From the NCBI GenBank assembly GCA_012521805.1, contig JAAYLQ010000014.1, forward strand, positions 1-25,406: 25,406 nt of DNA, written 5' to 3'. Source of the stretch: Bacillota bacterium (lineage in GTDB: Bacteria; Bacillota; Limnochordia; Darwinibacteriales; DTU012). The notes beneath the pieces were generated by a model that worked only from the letters and a program-made list of their open reading frames with translations, searched no databases and was not told the origin of the DNA. The first letter of the stretch is position 1; every line of letters starts with the position of its first letter. A program made the translations under genes and the position numbers. Shown here in pieces: positions 16,594 to 24,873 of this stretch.

Positions 16594-16611
16594 TGAAATG
16601 AGGTGTTTGTG

Positions 16612-17154
16612 ATGCCATCGAAAAACAGTAGCTTAAATCGAATGGTTATGGCAGCAGTATTTCTCGCAATGGCAATGGTGCTCCCGTTTCTTACGGGACA
16701 AATCCCTCAAATCGGCACTGCCCTAGGTCCAATGCACATTCCTGCTCTGCTGGCAGGATACTTTTGCGGACCTTGGTGGGCTTTAGCGGTTGGGCTGATC
16801 GCTCCACCCCTGCGCTATCTGCTCTTTGGCATGCCGCCAATTATGCCGACCGGCATTGCCATGTCCTTTGAGCTGGCAGCCTACGGTATGACTGCGGGAC
16901 TGCTTGACCGGTATCTTCCTAAGAAAAATTCCTATGTTTATGTATCGCTGATCAGCGCCATGCTGGCCGGACGAATTGTCTGGGGTGCGGTCAGGGTGAT
17001 TCTCTATGGTCTCGGCCATTCCCAGTTCAGCTGGGCTGCATTTTTATCTGGAGCATTTATCAATGCTGTACCTGGAATTGTGGTGCACATAATTCTAATT
17101 CCAATTTTGGTTATTGCTTTGAGAAAATACACTGCTGAAGCAGGACGCAATTAA
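16612..17154 (+). CDS. ECF transporter S component (PF12822-type), substrate unknown
   Basis: A 180-residue, very hydrophobic protein with about six membrane helices and a short basic tail. The helix containing VFLAMAMVLPF, the loop GQIPQIGTALGPMHIP, the segment GYFCGPWWALAVGLIAPPLRYLLFGMPPIMP and the FELAAYGMTAGLL helix match substrate-binding S components of energy-coupling-factor vitamin transporters. Such proteins use a shared EcfA-A'-T module, which is not in this window. The substrate cannot be read from the sequence; a vitamin or vitamin precursor is the usual case. ATG 16612 lies 8 bases after GAGG; an in-frame GTG at 16603 overlaps the ribosome-binding site and is unlikely. Confidence 0.83.
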   Translation: MPSKNSSLNRMVMAAVFLAMAMVLPFLTGQIPQIGTALGPMHIPALLAGYFCGPWWALAVGLIAPPLRYLLFGMPPIMPTGIAMSFELAAYGMTAGLLDRYLPKKNSYVYVSLISAMLAGRIVWGAVRVILYGLGHSQFSWAAFLSGAFINAVPGIVVHIILIPILVIALRKYTAEAGRN

Positions 17155-17158
17155 ACGT

Positions 17159-17207
17159 AAAGGAGGCCGCCCACTGGAATTCCAAGAGTTGCAGTGGGCG
17201 AATTTAT
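17159..17207 (+). promoter_or_regulatory. Shine-Dalgarno separated from its start codon by a 9-bp hairpin
   Basis: AAAGGAGG (17159-17166) is followed one base later by CGCCCACTG (17168-17176), which pairs perfectly with CAGTGGGCG (17192-17200) across a 15-base loop. Seven bases later the ATG of the next gene begins at 17208. The linear spacing of 41 bases is too long for initiation, but with the hairpin folded the effective spacing is 8. No other in-frame start is available upstream. A terminator for the ECF gene is the alternative, though only AATTTAT follows. Confidence 0.6.
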
Positions 17208-17717
17208 ATGAACCACTATCTTTTAGAACAGCTGAAAAATCATCCCTCCATGGAACCGCAGGATATTGTGAAGCTGTGCTATCAGGCGGCATATGGAGCG
17301 GAGCACTTGCTCACAGATATTGACAAGGCCCGTCAATATCTTTTTGCTGAATTTGATGGGGTTGAACCTGCAGACATCCCAGTTTATGAGCCGATCTCAG
17401 ATTTATACTGCAGGGTGAACATTGCCGGCTGGAAATACCACGGCCTGTCAAAAGAGGAGCTGTTTGACATCTTTCGCAGATCAGCTCTGGTTCTGGGCAC
17501 AAGAGGGGATTTTCAAGAGCTGATGGACGAGTATCTGGAAACAGTGAAGCATGCCCTTGGCAGTGAGCAACTGCTGGAATTAAGGAATTATCTTGAACAA
17601 TACTACAGGCAGGGCGTTCGTCCGGTGCACCACAGTGAAAAATATCGGAGAGCAGAAAAACCTCATTACCGGGTGGTGCGGCGAGAACTGCTGCCTGCCA
17701 GGGTCTTACTACGGTAA
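17208..17717 (+). CDS. Conserved protein of unknown function
   Basis: A 169-residue soluble, largely helical protein that I recognise only as a conserved hypothetical of Bacillota. The N-terminal part has PSMEPQDIVKLCYQAAYGAEHLL (about 13-35), the middle has a YCRVN...GW segment (67-75), and the C-terminal part has RPVHHSEKYRRAEKPHYRVV (138-157). The conserved His, Asp and Arg residues could belong to a binding site, but no fold or reaction is assigned. It has no signal peptide or membrane segment. It follows the ECF S component by 53 bases and may be co-transcribed with it; its translation seems to rely on a hairpin-bridged ribosome-binding site. Confidence 0.75.
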   Translation: MNHYLLEQLKNHPSMEPQDIVKLCYQAAYGAEHLLTDIDKARQYLFAEFDGVEPADIPVYEPISDLYCRVNIAGWKYHGLSKEELFDIFRRSALVLGTRGDFQELMDEYLETVKHALGSEQLLELRNYLEQYYRQGVRPVHHSEKYRRAEKPHYRVVRRELLPARVLLR

Positions 17718-17720
17718 GAT

Positions 17721-17749
17721 TTGGAGCGCTGCTGCCTAATATATATAGA
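17721..17749 (+). promoter_or_regulatory. Possible promoter of the MoxR/Bat operon
   Basis: TTGGAG (17721-17726) and TATAGA (17744-17749) are separated by 17 bases and lie 37 bases before the MoxR start, inside an AT-rich stretch. The boxes match the consensus only in part (three and four of six positions). Confidence 0.35.
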
Positions 17750-17785
17750 ATAGGACAAGAATCAGACTATTGGGAGGCAGGATCG

Positions 17786-18754
17786 ATGACGCAGATGCAG
17801 TATACTGCACCGAGATATCAGCGGGAAAGAGAGGTAATTGCTGAACTGAAACAGGAAATCAGCAGAGTGATCATCGGCCAGGAATATATGGTCAACGGGA
17901 TTCTGATCGGTCTTTTGACCGGAGGTCACATTTTGCTGGAAGGAGTGCCGGGACTGGCGAAATCCCTGACCGCAGGCACTGTGGCTCAAGCAGTAGGTTT
18001 AGATTTTAAGCGCATTCAGTTTACTCCTGATCTGCTGCCAGCGGATATTATCGGCACTGAAATCTATAACCAGAAGACTGGCGAATTTATGATTAAGAAA
18101 GGTCCTATTTTCAGCCACCTGATCCTGGCGGATGAGATCAACCGGGCACCAGCCAAGGTGCAGTCGGCACTCCTTGAGGCAATGCAGGAAAAACAGGTGT
18201 CCATCGGCGATGTAACTTATCAGCTGGAGGAGCCGTTTCTGGTGATTGCCACCCAGAACCCCCTGGAACAGCAGGGTACCTATCCGCTGCCTGAGGCGCA
18301 GCAGGATCGGTTCATGCTGAAGCTGAAAATTCAATATCCTACCAGAGAAGAAGAGCAGAAAATCATTCAGCAGTATAGCTTAAGCCAGGCACCCCCTTCC
18401 GGGATCAGTGCGGTTATCACCAAGGAAGACATTTTTACGATCAGGTCGTGTGTGGACAGCATTTATCTTGATGAAAAAATCGAAAACTATGTGCTGGATA
18501 TTGTCTTTAAAACTAGGGAGCCTTCACCATACATTACCTGCGGAGCTTCACCCCGGGCGTCAATCAACTTAATAAAAGCTGCTAAATGCAGGGCATTTCT
18601 CATGGGACGGGATTACGCAGTTCCTGACGATGTCAAAGCTGTGGCTTATGATGTCCTCCGGCATCGGATACTGCTGTCATATGAGGCAGAAGCAGAGGAA
18701 CTCACTCCTGAAGACCTGATTGCCGAAATACTGGAACAGGTTCACTTGCCGTAG
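17786..18754 (+). CDS. MoxR-family AAA+ ATPase
   Basis: A 322-residue cytosolic AAA+ ATPase. Walker A is GVPGLAKS (53-60), Walker B is LILADE (112-117) and continues into INRAPAKVQSALLEAMQE, sensor 1 is in ATQNP (155-159), the arginine-finger region is QQDRF (172-176), and a helical lid with SPRASINL (255-262) follows. MoxR proteins act as chaperone-like ATPases on partner proteins with VWA domains. Here the DUF58 and VWA genes follow directly, so it is the likely motor of the Bat-type system. GGGAGG lies 8 bases before ATG. It is the first gene of the seven-gene run and 24 bases separate it from the next. Confidence 0.95.
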   Translation: MTQMQYTAPRYQREREVIAELKQEISRVIIGQEYMVNGILIGLLTGGHILLEGVPGLAKSLTAGTVAQAVGLDFKRIQFTPDLLPADIIGTEIYNQKTGEFMIKKGPIFSHLILADEINRAPAKVQSALLEAMQEKQVSIGDVTYQLEEPFLVIATQNPLEQQGTYPLPEAQQDRFMLKLKIQYPTREEEQKIIQQYSLSQAPPSGISAVITKEDIFTIRSCVDSIYLDEKIENYVLDIVFKTREPSPYITCGASPRASINLIKAAKCRAFLMGRDYAVPDDVKAVAYDVLRHRILLSYEAEAEELTPEDLIAEILEQVHLP

Positions 18755-18778
18755 TGCTCCTGCAGGAGGTGATTAGGG

Positions 18779-19600
18779 ATGCGTTCCCGTGAACTGACTC
18801 AGAAAATCCGCCGGATTGAGATCAGAACCAATAAACTGGTGGAGGAGATCTTTTCCGGTGAGTACCACTCAGGCTTTCGCGGCAAAGGCATGGAGTTTGA
18901 CAGCATTCGCCAGTATATTCCAGGGGATGATGTCCGGGTTATTGACTGGAATGTCACTGCCCGTTATAACAAGGCTTTTGTCAAGCAGTTTGTTGAAGAG
19001 CGGGAGATGAACATCTTTCTGCTGATCGATCTGTCCCGCTCCAACAGTTTCGGCAGAAAGAAAGAGCTGATTGCGGAAATCAGCGCCACTCTAGCTCTAT
19101 CAGCAGTCCGCAATAATGACCGGGTGGGGGCAATCCTTTTTACCGAAAGAGTGGAACAGCTGCTTCCCTCAAGAAGCGGAAAAAAGCATGTTTTGTCAAT
19201 AATTGAAAGCATCCTCACTTATGAACCCCAAATGACTGGGACTGATATTGCCAATGCCTTGAGATACTTTAACCGGATTCAGAAAAAGCGCAGTGTGGTG
19301 TTTTTAATCTCAGACTTTATGGATGACGGGTATCAAAAAGAGCTGAAGGCATCTGGAATCCGCCATGATCTGATCTGCATTCAAGTATTGGATAGAGCAG
19401 AAGAGCGGATACCCGCTGGAGCTATTTTTACCTTTGAGGATTTGGAAACCGGGGATACCTTTGTAATGGACAACCTCAAAGAGGATTTTACCATCAATCC
19501 CTTAACCGGCTTTTATAAAAGAAACTTGATTACTATCTATACCGATGAAGATTATGTCAAGCCTTTAGTTAAGTTTTTTAGGAGTAGAGGCAGGCCATGA
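18779..19600 (+). CDS. DUF58 domain protein (VWA-like, MoxR partner)
   Basis: A 273-residue protein without a membrane segment. The DUF58 signature FDSIRQYIPGDDVRVIDWNVTAR is at residues 40-62, preceded by the usual GEYHSGFRGKG. A VWA-like fold follows, with DLSRSNS (84-90) as the metal-ion-dependent adhesion motif, TGTDIANAL (153-161) for its Thr, and ISDFMDD (177-183) for its Asp. These residues look intact. DUF58 proteins pair almost always with MoxR and probably link it to the membrane partners. AGGAGG lies 9 bases before ATG, and the stop overlaps the next gene as ATGA (19597-19600). Confidence 0.93.
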   Translation: MRSRELTQKIRRIEIRTNKLVEEIFSGEYHSGFRGKGMEFDSIRQYIPGDDVRVIDWNVTARYNKAFVKQFVEEREMNIFLLIDLSRSNSFGRKKELIAEISATLALSAVRNNDRVGAILFTERVEQLLPSRSGKKHVLSIIESILTYEPQMTGTDIANALRYFNRIQKKRSVVFLISDFMDDGYQKELKASGIRHDLICIQVLDRAEERIPAGAIFTFEDLETGDTFVMDNLKEDFTINPLTGFYKRNLITIYTDEDYVKPLVKFFRSRGRP

Positions 19601-20439
19601 AAGCAAAGCGAGTTCAGTATTTACTCACAGCAGTGCTTATTCTGGTATTATTTTTAACCATTTTAGTTTACATAAACCTTGGCACATCCTCTGATGGCAA
19701 TCTGACACACGCAAGCCGCAGGGTTTACATCGGCGATATCATTACTCTGGAAATTGAAGCTGAGCACTTGTCCAGTGCAGATGTAAGGGCGCAGTTCAGT
19801 GATTTTGAAGTTGTGGAGCTGATAGAAGAGCCGGGACGGTTTGTGATTGCAGTCCGTACTTTTGCACCCGGCGAGTATCGAGTGCTGCTGGCAGATAAAG
19901 AAGTTGTGATCAATGTTGGGTCCACTCTGGAAGACATTGAGAGGGACGAGGTCTTTGAAGGCAGCAGCCAGATTCTCAAACCAGGTTTCTTCCTGCCTTG
20001 GCATCTCCTGTGTTATGCTGCTGCCGGTGTATTTATCCTTTCTGGAGCGATTGTGCTTTTTAAAGCGATTTTAAGCAGGCGGAAAAAGCAGCTTACACCG
20101 TATCAAGTATTTCTTAAGGCTGCAGAAGCCCTTCCCATGGAAAGCGGCAGCTACTTCGTTGATCTGACACTGCTGTTTAAGCAGTATCTAGAAAGTCTGT
20201 ACCATACCCGGATTATTGGCAAAACAAGCACTGAGATTGTGGGGGAACTGGGCAGGCTGCAGGCACTAACTGCAGTTCTACCAGAGATTGAACAGTGGTT
20301 GGCTGAATGCGACCAGTTTAAATTTTCCGGAGTTCGGGTCGGTAGAGAGCAGAAACAGGAGCATTACCAGAAATTAATTGAACTGGCTGTAAGAATAGAC
20401 AAACAGAGTTCAGCTGTGCAAGAAGAGGGTGCAGGATGA
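19597..20439 (+). CDS. Two-TM protein of the Bat operon (DUF4381/BatE-like position)
   Basis: A 280-residue membrane protein. Its first helix spans about 8-27, then a beta-rich region (about 36-110) probably faces outside. A second helix lies at about 131-157, followed by RRKK and a helical cytosolic domain (165-270) with TPYQVFLKAAEALP, FKQYLESLYHTR and GKTSTEIVGEL. The C-terminal part resembles the domain of DUF4381-type proteins of MoxR/Bat clusters, but I cannot confirm this. Its C-terminal helices could dock on MoxR or DUF58. It overlaps its neighbours by 4 bases on both sides, suggesting translational coupling. Confidence 0.75.
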   Translation: MKAKRVQYLLTAVLILVLFLTILVYINLGTSSDGNLTHASRRVYIGDIITLEIEAEHLSSADVRAQFSDFEVVELIEEPGRFVIAVRTFAPGEYRVLLADKEVVINVGSTLEDIERDEVFEGSSQILKPGFFLPWHLLCYAAAGVFILSGAIVLFKAILSRRKKQLTPYQVFLKAAEALPMESGSYFVDLTLLFKQYLESLYHTRIIGKTSTEIVGELGRLQALTAVLPEIEQWLAECDQFKFSGVRVGREQKQEHYQKLIELAVRIDKQSSAVQEEGAG

Positions 20440-21407
20440 TGCGGTTTGCAAGTGGTTGGTTCCTGCTGTTAATTCCAGCAGCAGTGTACTTGTTTTGGCC
20501 TAATCGCCGCAGGGCTGGGCTGAAATTTTCAAGTGTGAAGCTGCTGCGCCGGGAAGGCAGAACTAAAACTATCAAGCATAAAATTGGAAAAATCCTAATT
20601 TTAGCGGGTGTAATTCTGGCGATAGTAGGTCTGGCTCGACCGCAATCGGCGGAGCGGGGAGATGTGATTCATTACCGGGGCATTGACATCGTGATGATAC
20701 TTGACGTGTCAGGATCAATGCAGTCAGTGGACTTCAGTCCTAACAGGCTGGAAGCGGCAAAGCGAACGATCGATGATTTTATCCGCCGCAGAGCAGGCGA
20801 TCGCATCTCGCTGGTGATCTTTGCTGGAGAGGCATACACCAGAATACCCCTGACACTTGATCACAGCGTGGTGAGGGAATCCCTGGCAGGCGTCAGCACA
20901 GAATCGGTAAGTCAAGACGGAACTGCCATTGGGATGGCTATCGCTGTGGGGCTGAACCGCTTAAAGAAAAGCGATGCTGCCTCGAAAATCATGATTTTAG
21001 TCACCGATGGTGAGAACAACGCTGGGGCAATTGACCCAGTTACTGCCAGCAATCTTGCTGAAGAAATGGGGATTCGCATCTACACCATTGGAGTTGGCAG
21101 CGACAGGCTGATTCTGCCTGTGCAGAATGTCTTTGGTCAAATTCAATACAGGCAGTTCGAAGGCGGCTTTAACGAGGCGCTGCTGCAGCAGATCGCCGAA
21201 TCCACTGGAGGTCAGTACTACCGAGCTTTGGATCCAAAAGGGTTGGAGCAGATTTTAACCACAATTGACCAGCTTGAAAAGACCGAATTCACCGACTACA
21301 ATTACCGAGAATACAGGGAGCTTGCCTTTCCCATCATTAAGGCGGCGCTTCTGCTGTTAGTGGCGGGCGTGTTTTTAGACAAATATTATTACCTACAAAT
21401 ACCGTAG
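20436..21407 (+). CDS. Membrane-anchored VWA protein (BatA-like)
   Basis: A 323-residue protein with membrane helices at about 5-21 and 52-66, a VWA domain (about 83-275) and a C-terminal helix (about 298-315). This is the usual Bat protein layout. The metal-binding site is intact: DVSGSM (Asp90, Ser92, Ser94), DGTAIG (Thr163) and TDGENN (Asp191). VWA domains of this class probably bind partner proteins through a magnesium ion. In Bacteroides the bat genes were linked to aerotolerance, but the molecular role is not settled. ATG 20436 is 6 bases after GAGGG; a second ATG at 20439 is the alternative. The gene overlaps the previous stop codon. Confidence 0.92.
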   Translation: MMRFASGWFLLLIPAAVYLFWPNRRRAGLKFSSVKLLRREGRTKTIKHKIGKILILAGVILAIVGLARPQSAERGDVIHYRGIDIVMILDVSGSMQSVDFSPNRLEAAKRTIDDFIRRRAGDRISLVIFAGEAYTRIPLTLDHSVVRESLAGVSTESVSQDGTAIGMAIAVGLNRLKKSDAASKIMILVTDGENNAGAIDPVTASNLAEEMGIRIYTIGVGSDRLILPVQNVFGQIQYRQFEGGFNEALLQQIAESTGGQYYRALDPKGLEQILTTIDQLEKTEFTDYNYREYRELAFPIIKAALLLLVAGVFLDKYYYLQIP

Positions 21408-21428
21408 ACCATCAAGGAGGCAGAACCT

Positions 21429-22418
21429 TTGCTTCGAGAACTGGAGTTTAAATATCCATCCAATCTGGCATTTTGCATCTTAGTGGCTGCAGCTGTCACT
21501 TTTTTCTTACTTGGTTTGCGGAAAAAGGAAAGGATCATGGCAAGCCTGCAGTTTGGCGGCGCTGCCCGCTTTAAGGCACTGCGGACCGGGCTGCTCAGCG
21601 CTGGGTTAGGTTTGATGGTTCTTGCCCTGATGGGCCCCCAGGCTTTCAAAGGCTATGGTGAAGTCAGCAAAACCGGTCTGGACATCTATGTGCTTATTGA
21701 TACGTCCAAAAGCATGCTGGCACAGGATACTGCGCCGGACAGACTAAGTGTGGCTAAGGGGATAGTGAGCGCTCTCCTTGACCAAATGGAAGGGGACCGG
21801 ATCGGGTTCATTCCCTTTGCCTCAGATGCTTATATTCAGATGCCCCTGACCGATGACTACCAGCTTGCCCGCATGTTTCTCAACGTGATTGATACCGAGA
21901 TGATCAGCGGCGGGGGAACCAACCTCGCTGCTGCCATCACCCTGGCCGCTGATTCTTTTCAAAGGACATCCAGCGCTGACAAAGTGATATTAATCCTGAG
22001 CGATGGCGAGGACCACCATCAGGCAAGCTTAGATGCGGTTAAGCGGATCAGTGACGAACGGGTGAAAATCTATACGGTGGGCATTGGTACGGAAATAGGG
22101 GGTTTGGTGCCTGTATACAATGATACCGGCGCCATAATTGACTACCTGAAAGATGCTGATGGAAATACAGTAATCTCGCGATTGGAGGCAAGTACGCTGA
22201 GACAGCTGGCAGAGGCTGGCAGTGGAGCTTATTATCAGGCGGAGCTGGATGGATCGGCGACTGCCGCTCTATTAAGGGATCTATCCGCGCTGAAGCGAGA
22301 TGATTACCAGATGGAGAAGATCAAGCAGTTTACCCATCTGTACCAGTACTTTCTAGGTTTTGGTCTGCTGCTGTTCACCACTGCATGGCTGCTGCCTGAA
22401 AGGGGGAGAGCGGCATGA
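21429..22418 (+). CDS. Membrane-anchored VWA protein (BatB-like)
   Basis: A 329-residue paralogue of the preceding gene, likely from an ancient duplication. Membrane helices lie at about 12-30 and 53-69, the VWA domain at about 85-285 and a final helix at about 305-322. The metal site is present as DTSKSM (Asp91, Ser93, Ser95), GGTNLA (Thr164) and SDGEDH (Asp192). TTG 21429 is used as start because AAGGAGG lies 8 bases before it and no ATG is near. It follows the BatA-like gene by 21 bases and overlaps the TPR gene as ATGA (22415-22418). The two VWA proteins probably act together. Confidence 0.92.
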   Translation: MLRELEFKYPSNLAFCILVAAAVTFFLLGLRKKERIMASLQFGGAARFKALRTGLLSAGLGLMVLALMGPQAFKGYGEVSKTGLDIYVLIDTSKSMLAQDTAPDRLSVAKGIVSALLDQMEGDRIGFIPFASDAYIQMPLTDDYQLARMFLNVIDTEMISGGGTNLAAAITLAADSFQRTSSADKVILILSDGEDHHQASLDAVKRISDERVKIYTVGIGTEIGGLVPVYNDTGAIIDYLKDADGNTVISRLEASTLRQLAEAGSGAYYQAELDGSATAALLRDLSALKRDDYQMEKIKQFTHLYQYFLGFGLLLFTTAWLLPERGRAA

Positions 22419-23191
22419 AGAAGATAGTGTGGCTGTCGGGAGTAGCAGCTGCTTTGCTGCTGCCGCTGCTGTTGACAGGCTGGGCAGATCAGAAGGACAC
22501 AGTGCATAAAGCTTTCCGGGCGGGAAACGAGCAGTACGCTTCTGATCAGTATGGAGAAGCGCTGAAATTCTATGAGCAGGGACTTGAGGCAGATCCGGAG
22601 CACACTGCTTTAAATTTCAATGCCGCCCAAGCAGCTTATCAAATGGGGGATTATGAAAAGGCTGTTCGGTACTATGAGCGGGCTGATGCCAGCGTTGAGA
22701 AATATCTCAATGCCGGCAACAGTTTAGTTAAAACTGGTGATGCAGTGGTGGAACAGAGCGAAAAACAGCAGTACTATTCTCAGGCGCTGGAAGTTTACAA
22801 AGAGGGAATTATTAAATATCCCCAGGACGTCCACCTTAAGTTTAATTATGAACTGATAAAGCAGAAGCTTGACCAGCTTTCTGAGGAAATGGAAGAGGAA
22901 AACGAAAGCAGCCAACCTGACCAGCAGAGCGATGACCAAGGCGACAAACAGGACGACAATCAGGACCATCAGGACAGTCAAACTAGCAATGATAATGAAC
23001 AGCACAATACTCAGGAAGACAGCGGAAATCAGAACCAGGATCAAAGTTCTCAACCGGAGGAAGGCTTCCAAGATGAACAGGATTGGGAAGCTGTTGCCCG
23101 GATCTTAGAAATGCTGGCAGGTGAAGAAGAGGAAAGTTTAAAGAACAATCAGGGTGTTGTCGTGGGAAGGGATGACGCATATGGTTGGTAA
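22415..23191 (+). CDS. Exported TPR protein with Gln/Asp/Asn-rich tail (BatC-like)
   Basis: A 258-residue protein with an N-terminal hydrophobic signal or anchor (about 4-22). Two clear TPR repeats (about 31-64 and 65-98) and a third degenerate one (99-138) follow, with typical AxxxYxxGxYxxA spacing. Residues about 156-225 are an acidic, Gln/Asp/Asn/Ser-rich stretch likely to be disordered, and a short helix DWEAVARILEMLAG ends the protein. TPR proteins of bat operons are thought to scaffold the VWA partners. At the end of the signal peptide stands LTGW, one base change from a lipoprotein box LTGC. The end overlaps batD by 11 bases. Confidence 0.85.
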   Translation: MKKIVWLSGVAAALLLPLLLTGWADQKDTVHKAFRAGNEQYASDQYGEALKFYEQGLEADPEHTALNFNAAQAAYQMGDYEKAVRYYERADASVEKYLNAGNSLVKTGDAVVEQSEKQQYYSQALEVYKEGIIKYPQDVHLKFNYELIKQKLDQLSEEMEEENESSQPDQQSDDQGDKQDDNQDHQDSQTSNDNEQHNTQEDSGNQNQDQSSQPEEGFQDEQDWEAVARILEMLAGEEEESLKNNQGVVVGRDDAYGW

Positions 23192-24842
23192 GCGGCAGCA
23201 TGCTGTAATTTTATGTCTAATACTGCTTATAACGGCTGTTGGCTCCTGCGCTGCACTGGCAGCATCGGAGCCGATGTTTCGCCTTGATATGACCAAGCTT
23301 AACCTGCAGAAAGGTGTCAGCACCAGCCTGACGCTTTCCCTGATTAATGCTCAGGGAGCAGAGGTTCTGGGGATTGAAGGCCTTGAACACTTCGAGCTGC
23401 TGTCCCGCAGTCAAAGCACGTCAATCAACATTGTGAATGGGAGAAGCACCCATCAAATCGACTTCCATTATACGATCATGCCCAAGGAAACAGGACAGTT
23501 TACTTTGCAGGCTAGAGTCCAGTACAATGGGCAGGTGTATGAAAGCAACGAGCTTCAGGTAACTGTCAGCGACGCTCCGGCTGAAGCAGGCAGGGCGGAA
23601 GGAGATTTGTTTGTCAGAACAGTTCTGTCCCAAGACGAGATCTACTTGGGAGAAAAGGTAGTTTTGACCTATGAACTATACTCCCGCTACAGTATTGAGA
23701 ATCTCGGTTTTACTGACTACACCTCTATTGACGGCGTGGTTGCCAAGGAAATATCGGCTGATCAGCTCAAGGCAGAATATGTCTATTTAGACGGAGTCAG
23801 GTATGCGAAGTATGAGGTAATGCAGTTAATCATCGACCCAATCCGGGCTGGTACCGTTACTATTCCGGCCTTCAATTTGCAGGTGAATGTAATTGTTGAC
23901 GGATTTGGCGGTGCTTTGGGTGGCCTTTTCAGCCGCACCAGACCGATGTATCTTCAGACTCAGGCACAGGAGCTGAAAGTCCAGCCACTGCCTGCAGCCG
24001 GCAGACCAAAAGATTTCTCCGGCATTGTGGGAGAACTGCAGCTGGAGGGGAATTACACCAAGCAAGAAGTCCAGTTTGGTGATCCGCTGTCGCTTTTAGT
24101 AACTGCTTCCGGCAGCTGCAATCTGGACAGTCTTAAAAAGCTCATTCCCGGCAGTATTCCGGGATTTGCAGTTTATGAAACTCAGAAGCACAGCACGGAA
24201 ACAGTACAAAACAATCAGTACTACGCCGAGAAGCAGTTTGAAGTAATTTTAGTGCCGCAGCAAACCGGCTTAATAGAAGTGGTTCCGGTTTCAATTTCCT
24301 ATTTTAATCCTCGCACTGGACAATATGAGTATGCGGAAATACCTGGTACAACCATTCAGGTTGCGGGAAGTATGCCTGTGCAGGCATCTAGTGGAGGAGA
24401 AGCCCGGCCCACAGCCGTGGAAACTGTGAGTGTGGTTCAGGTAAGTTACCTGGACACCAGCGGTGATTATTTTACAATTCGGATCAGCAAGCAGCAGCTG
24501 CTGTGGGTACTGCTCGGGATCTTTGGACTGCTCATCCTTGTATTAATTGGGATCTGGCTTGCTGCCAAGGGCAAGCAGCGGGATCCAAAACTGAAGTCGC
24601 TGTACAAACAGCTGATGGCTGCCAAGGGGATCAATGAGGCCTACGACTTGTTTAACAAGATGATTAAACACAGCTTTAATCTCAGTATTAAAGCCAGCCC
24701 CAGAAGTGTGGTCCAAGCTCAGCTGCCCCCTCACCTGGCTGTTGAGGTTGTGAAAGTGATGGATTATATGGAGTCCAGCAGCAGGGAATGCTCTGAATTG
24801 AAGGATAAGGTTAAGCGGATCTATAAACTAATCAACTCCTAA
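23181..24842 (+). CDS. BatD-like membrane protein
   Basis: A 553-residue protein with a signal peptide (about 1-28), a large beta-sandwich-rich outer region, one transmembrane helix (about 440-462) and a cytosolic helical tail. The outer region holds repeated Ig-like modules of the oxygen-tolerance/BatD family, for example FVRTVLSQDEIYLGEKVVLTYELY and the later QEVQFGDPLSLLVTASG. The signal region contains VGSC, which could be an atypical lipobox, and ALAAS, an ordinary cleavage site. I chose ATG 23181, 9 bases after AAGGG; ATG 23172 and TTG 23154 lack a suitable ribosome-binding site. It ends the Bat-type operon. Confidence 0.88.
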   Translation: MVGKRQHAVILCLILLITAVGSCAALAASEPMFRLDMTKLNLQKGVSTSLTLSLINAQGAEVLGIEGLEHFELLSRSQSTSINIVNGRSTHQIDFHYTIMPKETGQFTLQARVQYNGQVYESNELQVTVSDAPAEAGRAEGDLFVRTVLSQDEIYLGEKVVLTYELYSRYSIENLGFTDYTSIDGVVAKEISADQLKAEYVYLDGVRYAKYEVMQLIIDPIRAGTVTIPAFNLQVNVIVDGFGGALGGLFSRTRPMYLQTQAQELKVQPLPAAGRPKDFSGIVGELQLEGNYTKQEVQFGDPLSLLVTASGSCNLDSLKKLIPGSIPGFAVYETQKHSTETVQNNQYYAEKQFEVILVPQQTGLIEVVPVSISYFNPRTGQYEYAEIPGTTIQVAGSMPVQASSGGEARPTAVETVSVVQVSYLDTSGDYFTIRISKQQLLWVLLGIFGLLILVLIGIWLAAKGKQRDPKLKSLYKQLMAAKGINEAYDLFNKMIKHSFNLSIKASPRSVVQAQLPPHLAVEVVKVMDYMESSSRECSELKDKVKRIYKLINS

Positions 24843-24873
24843 ATTTCAATAGCTTTTTGACCGCATTTTGTCC

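Noticed and set aside
16576..16610. Resemblance of GATGAGATCATGACGTGAA to part of a TPP riboswitch
   Set aside because: The rest of the TPP core (the 5' GGGGTGC arm and the 3' GCGTAGGGA element) is absent.
22724..23071. 115-codon very hydrophobic open frame antisense to the TPR gene
   Set aside because: It is the complement of the Gln/Asp/Asn-rich region, which reads as Val/Leu/Ile-rich on the opposite strand; an artefact of low complexity.
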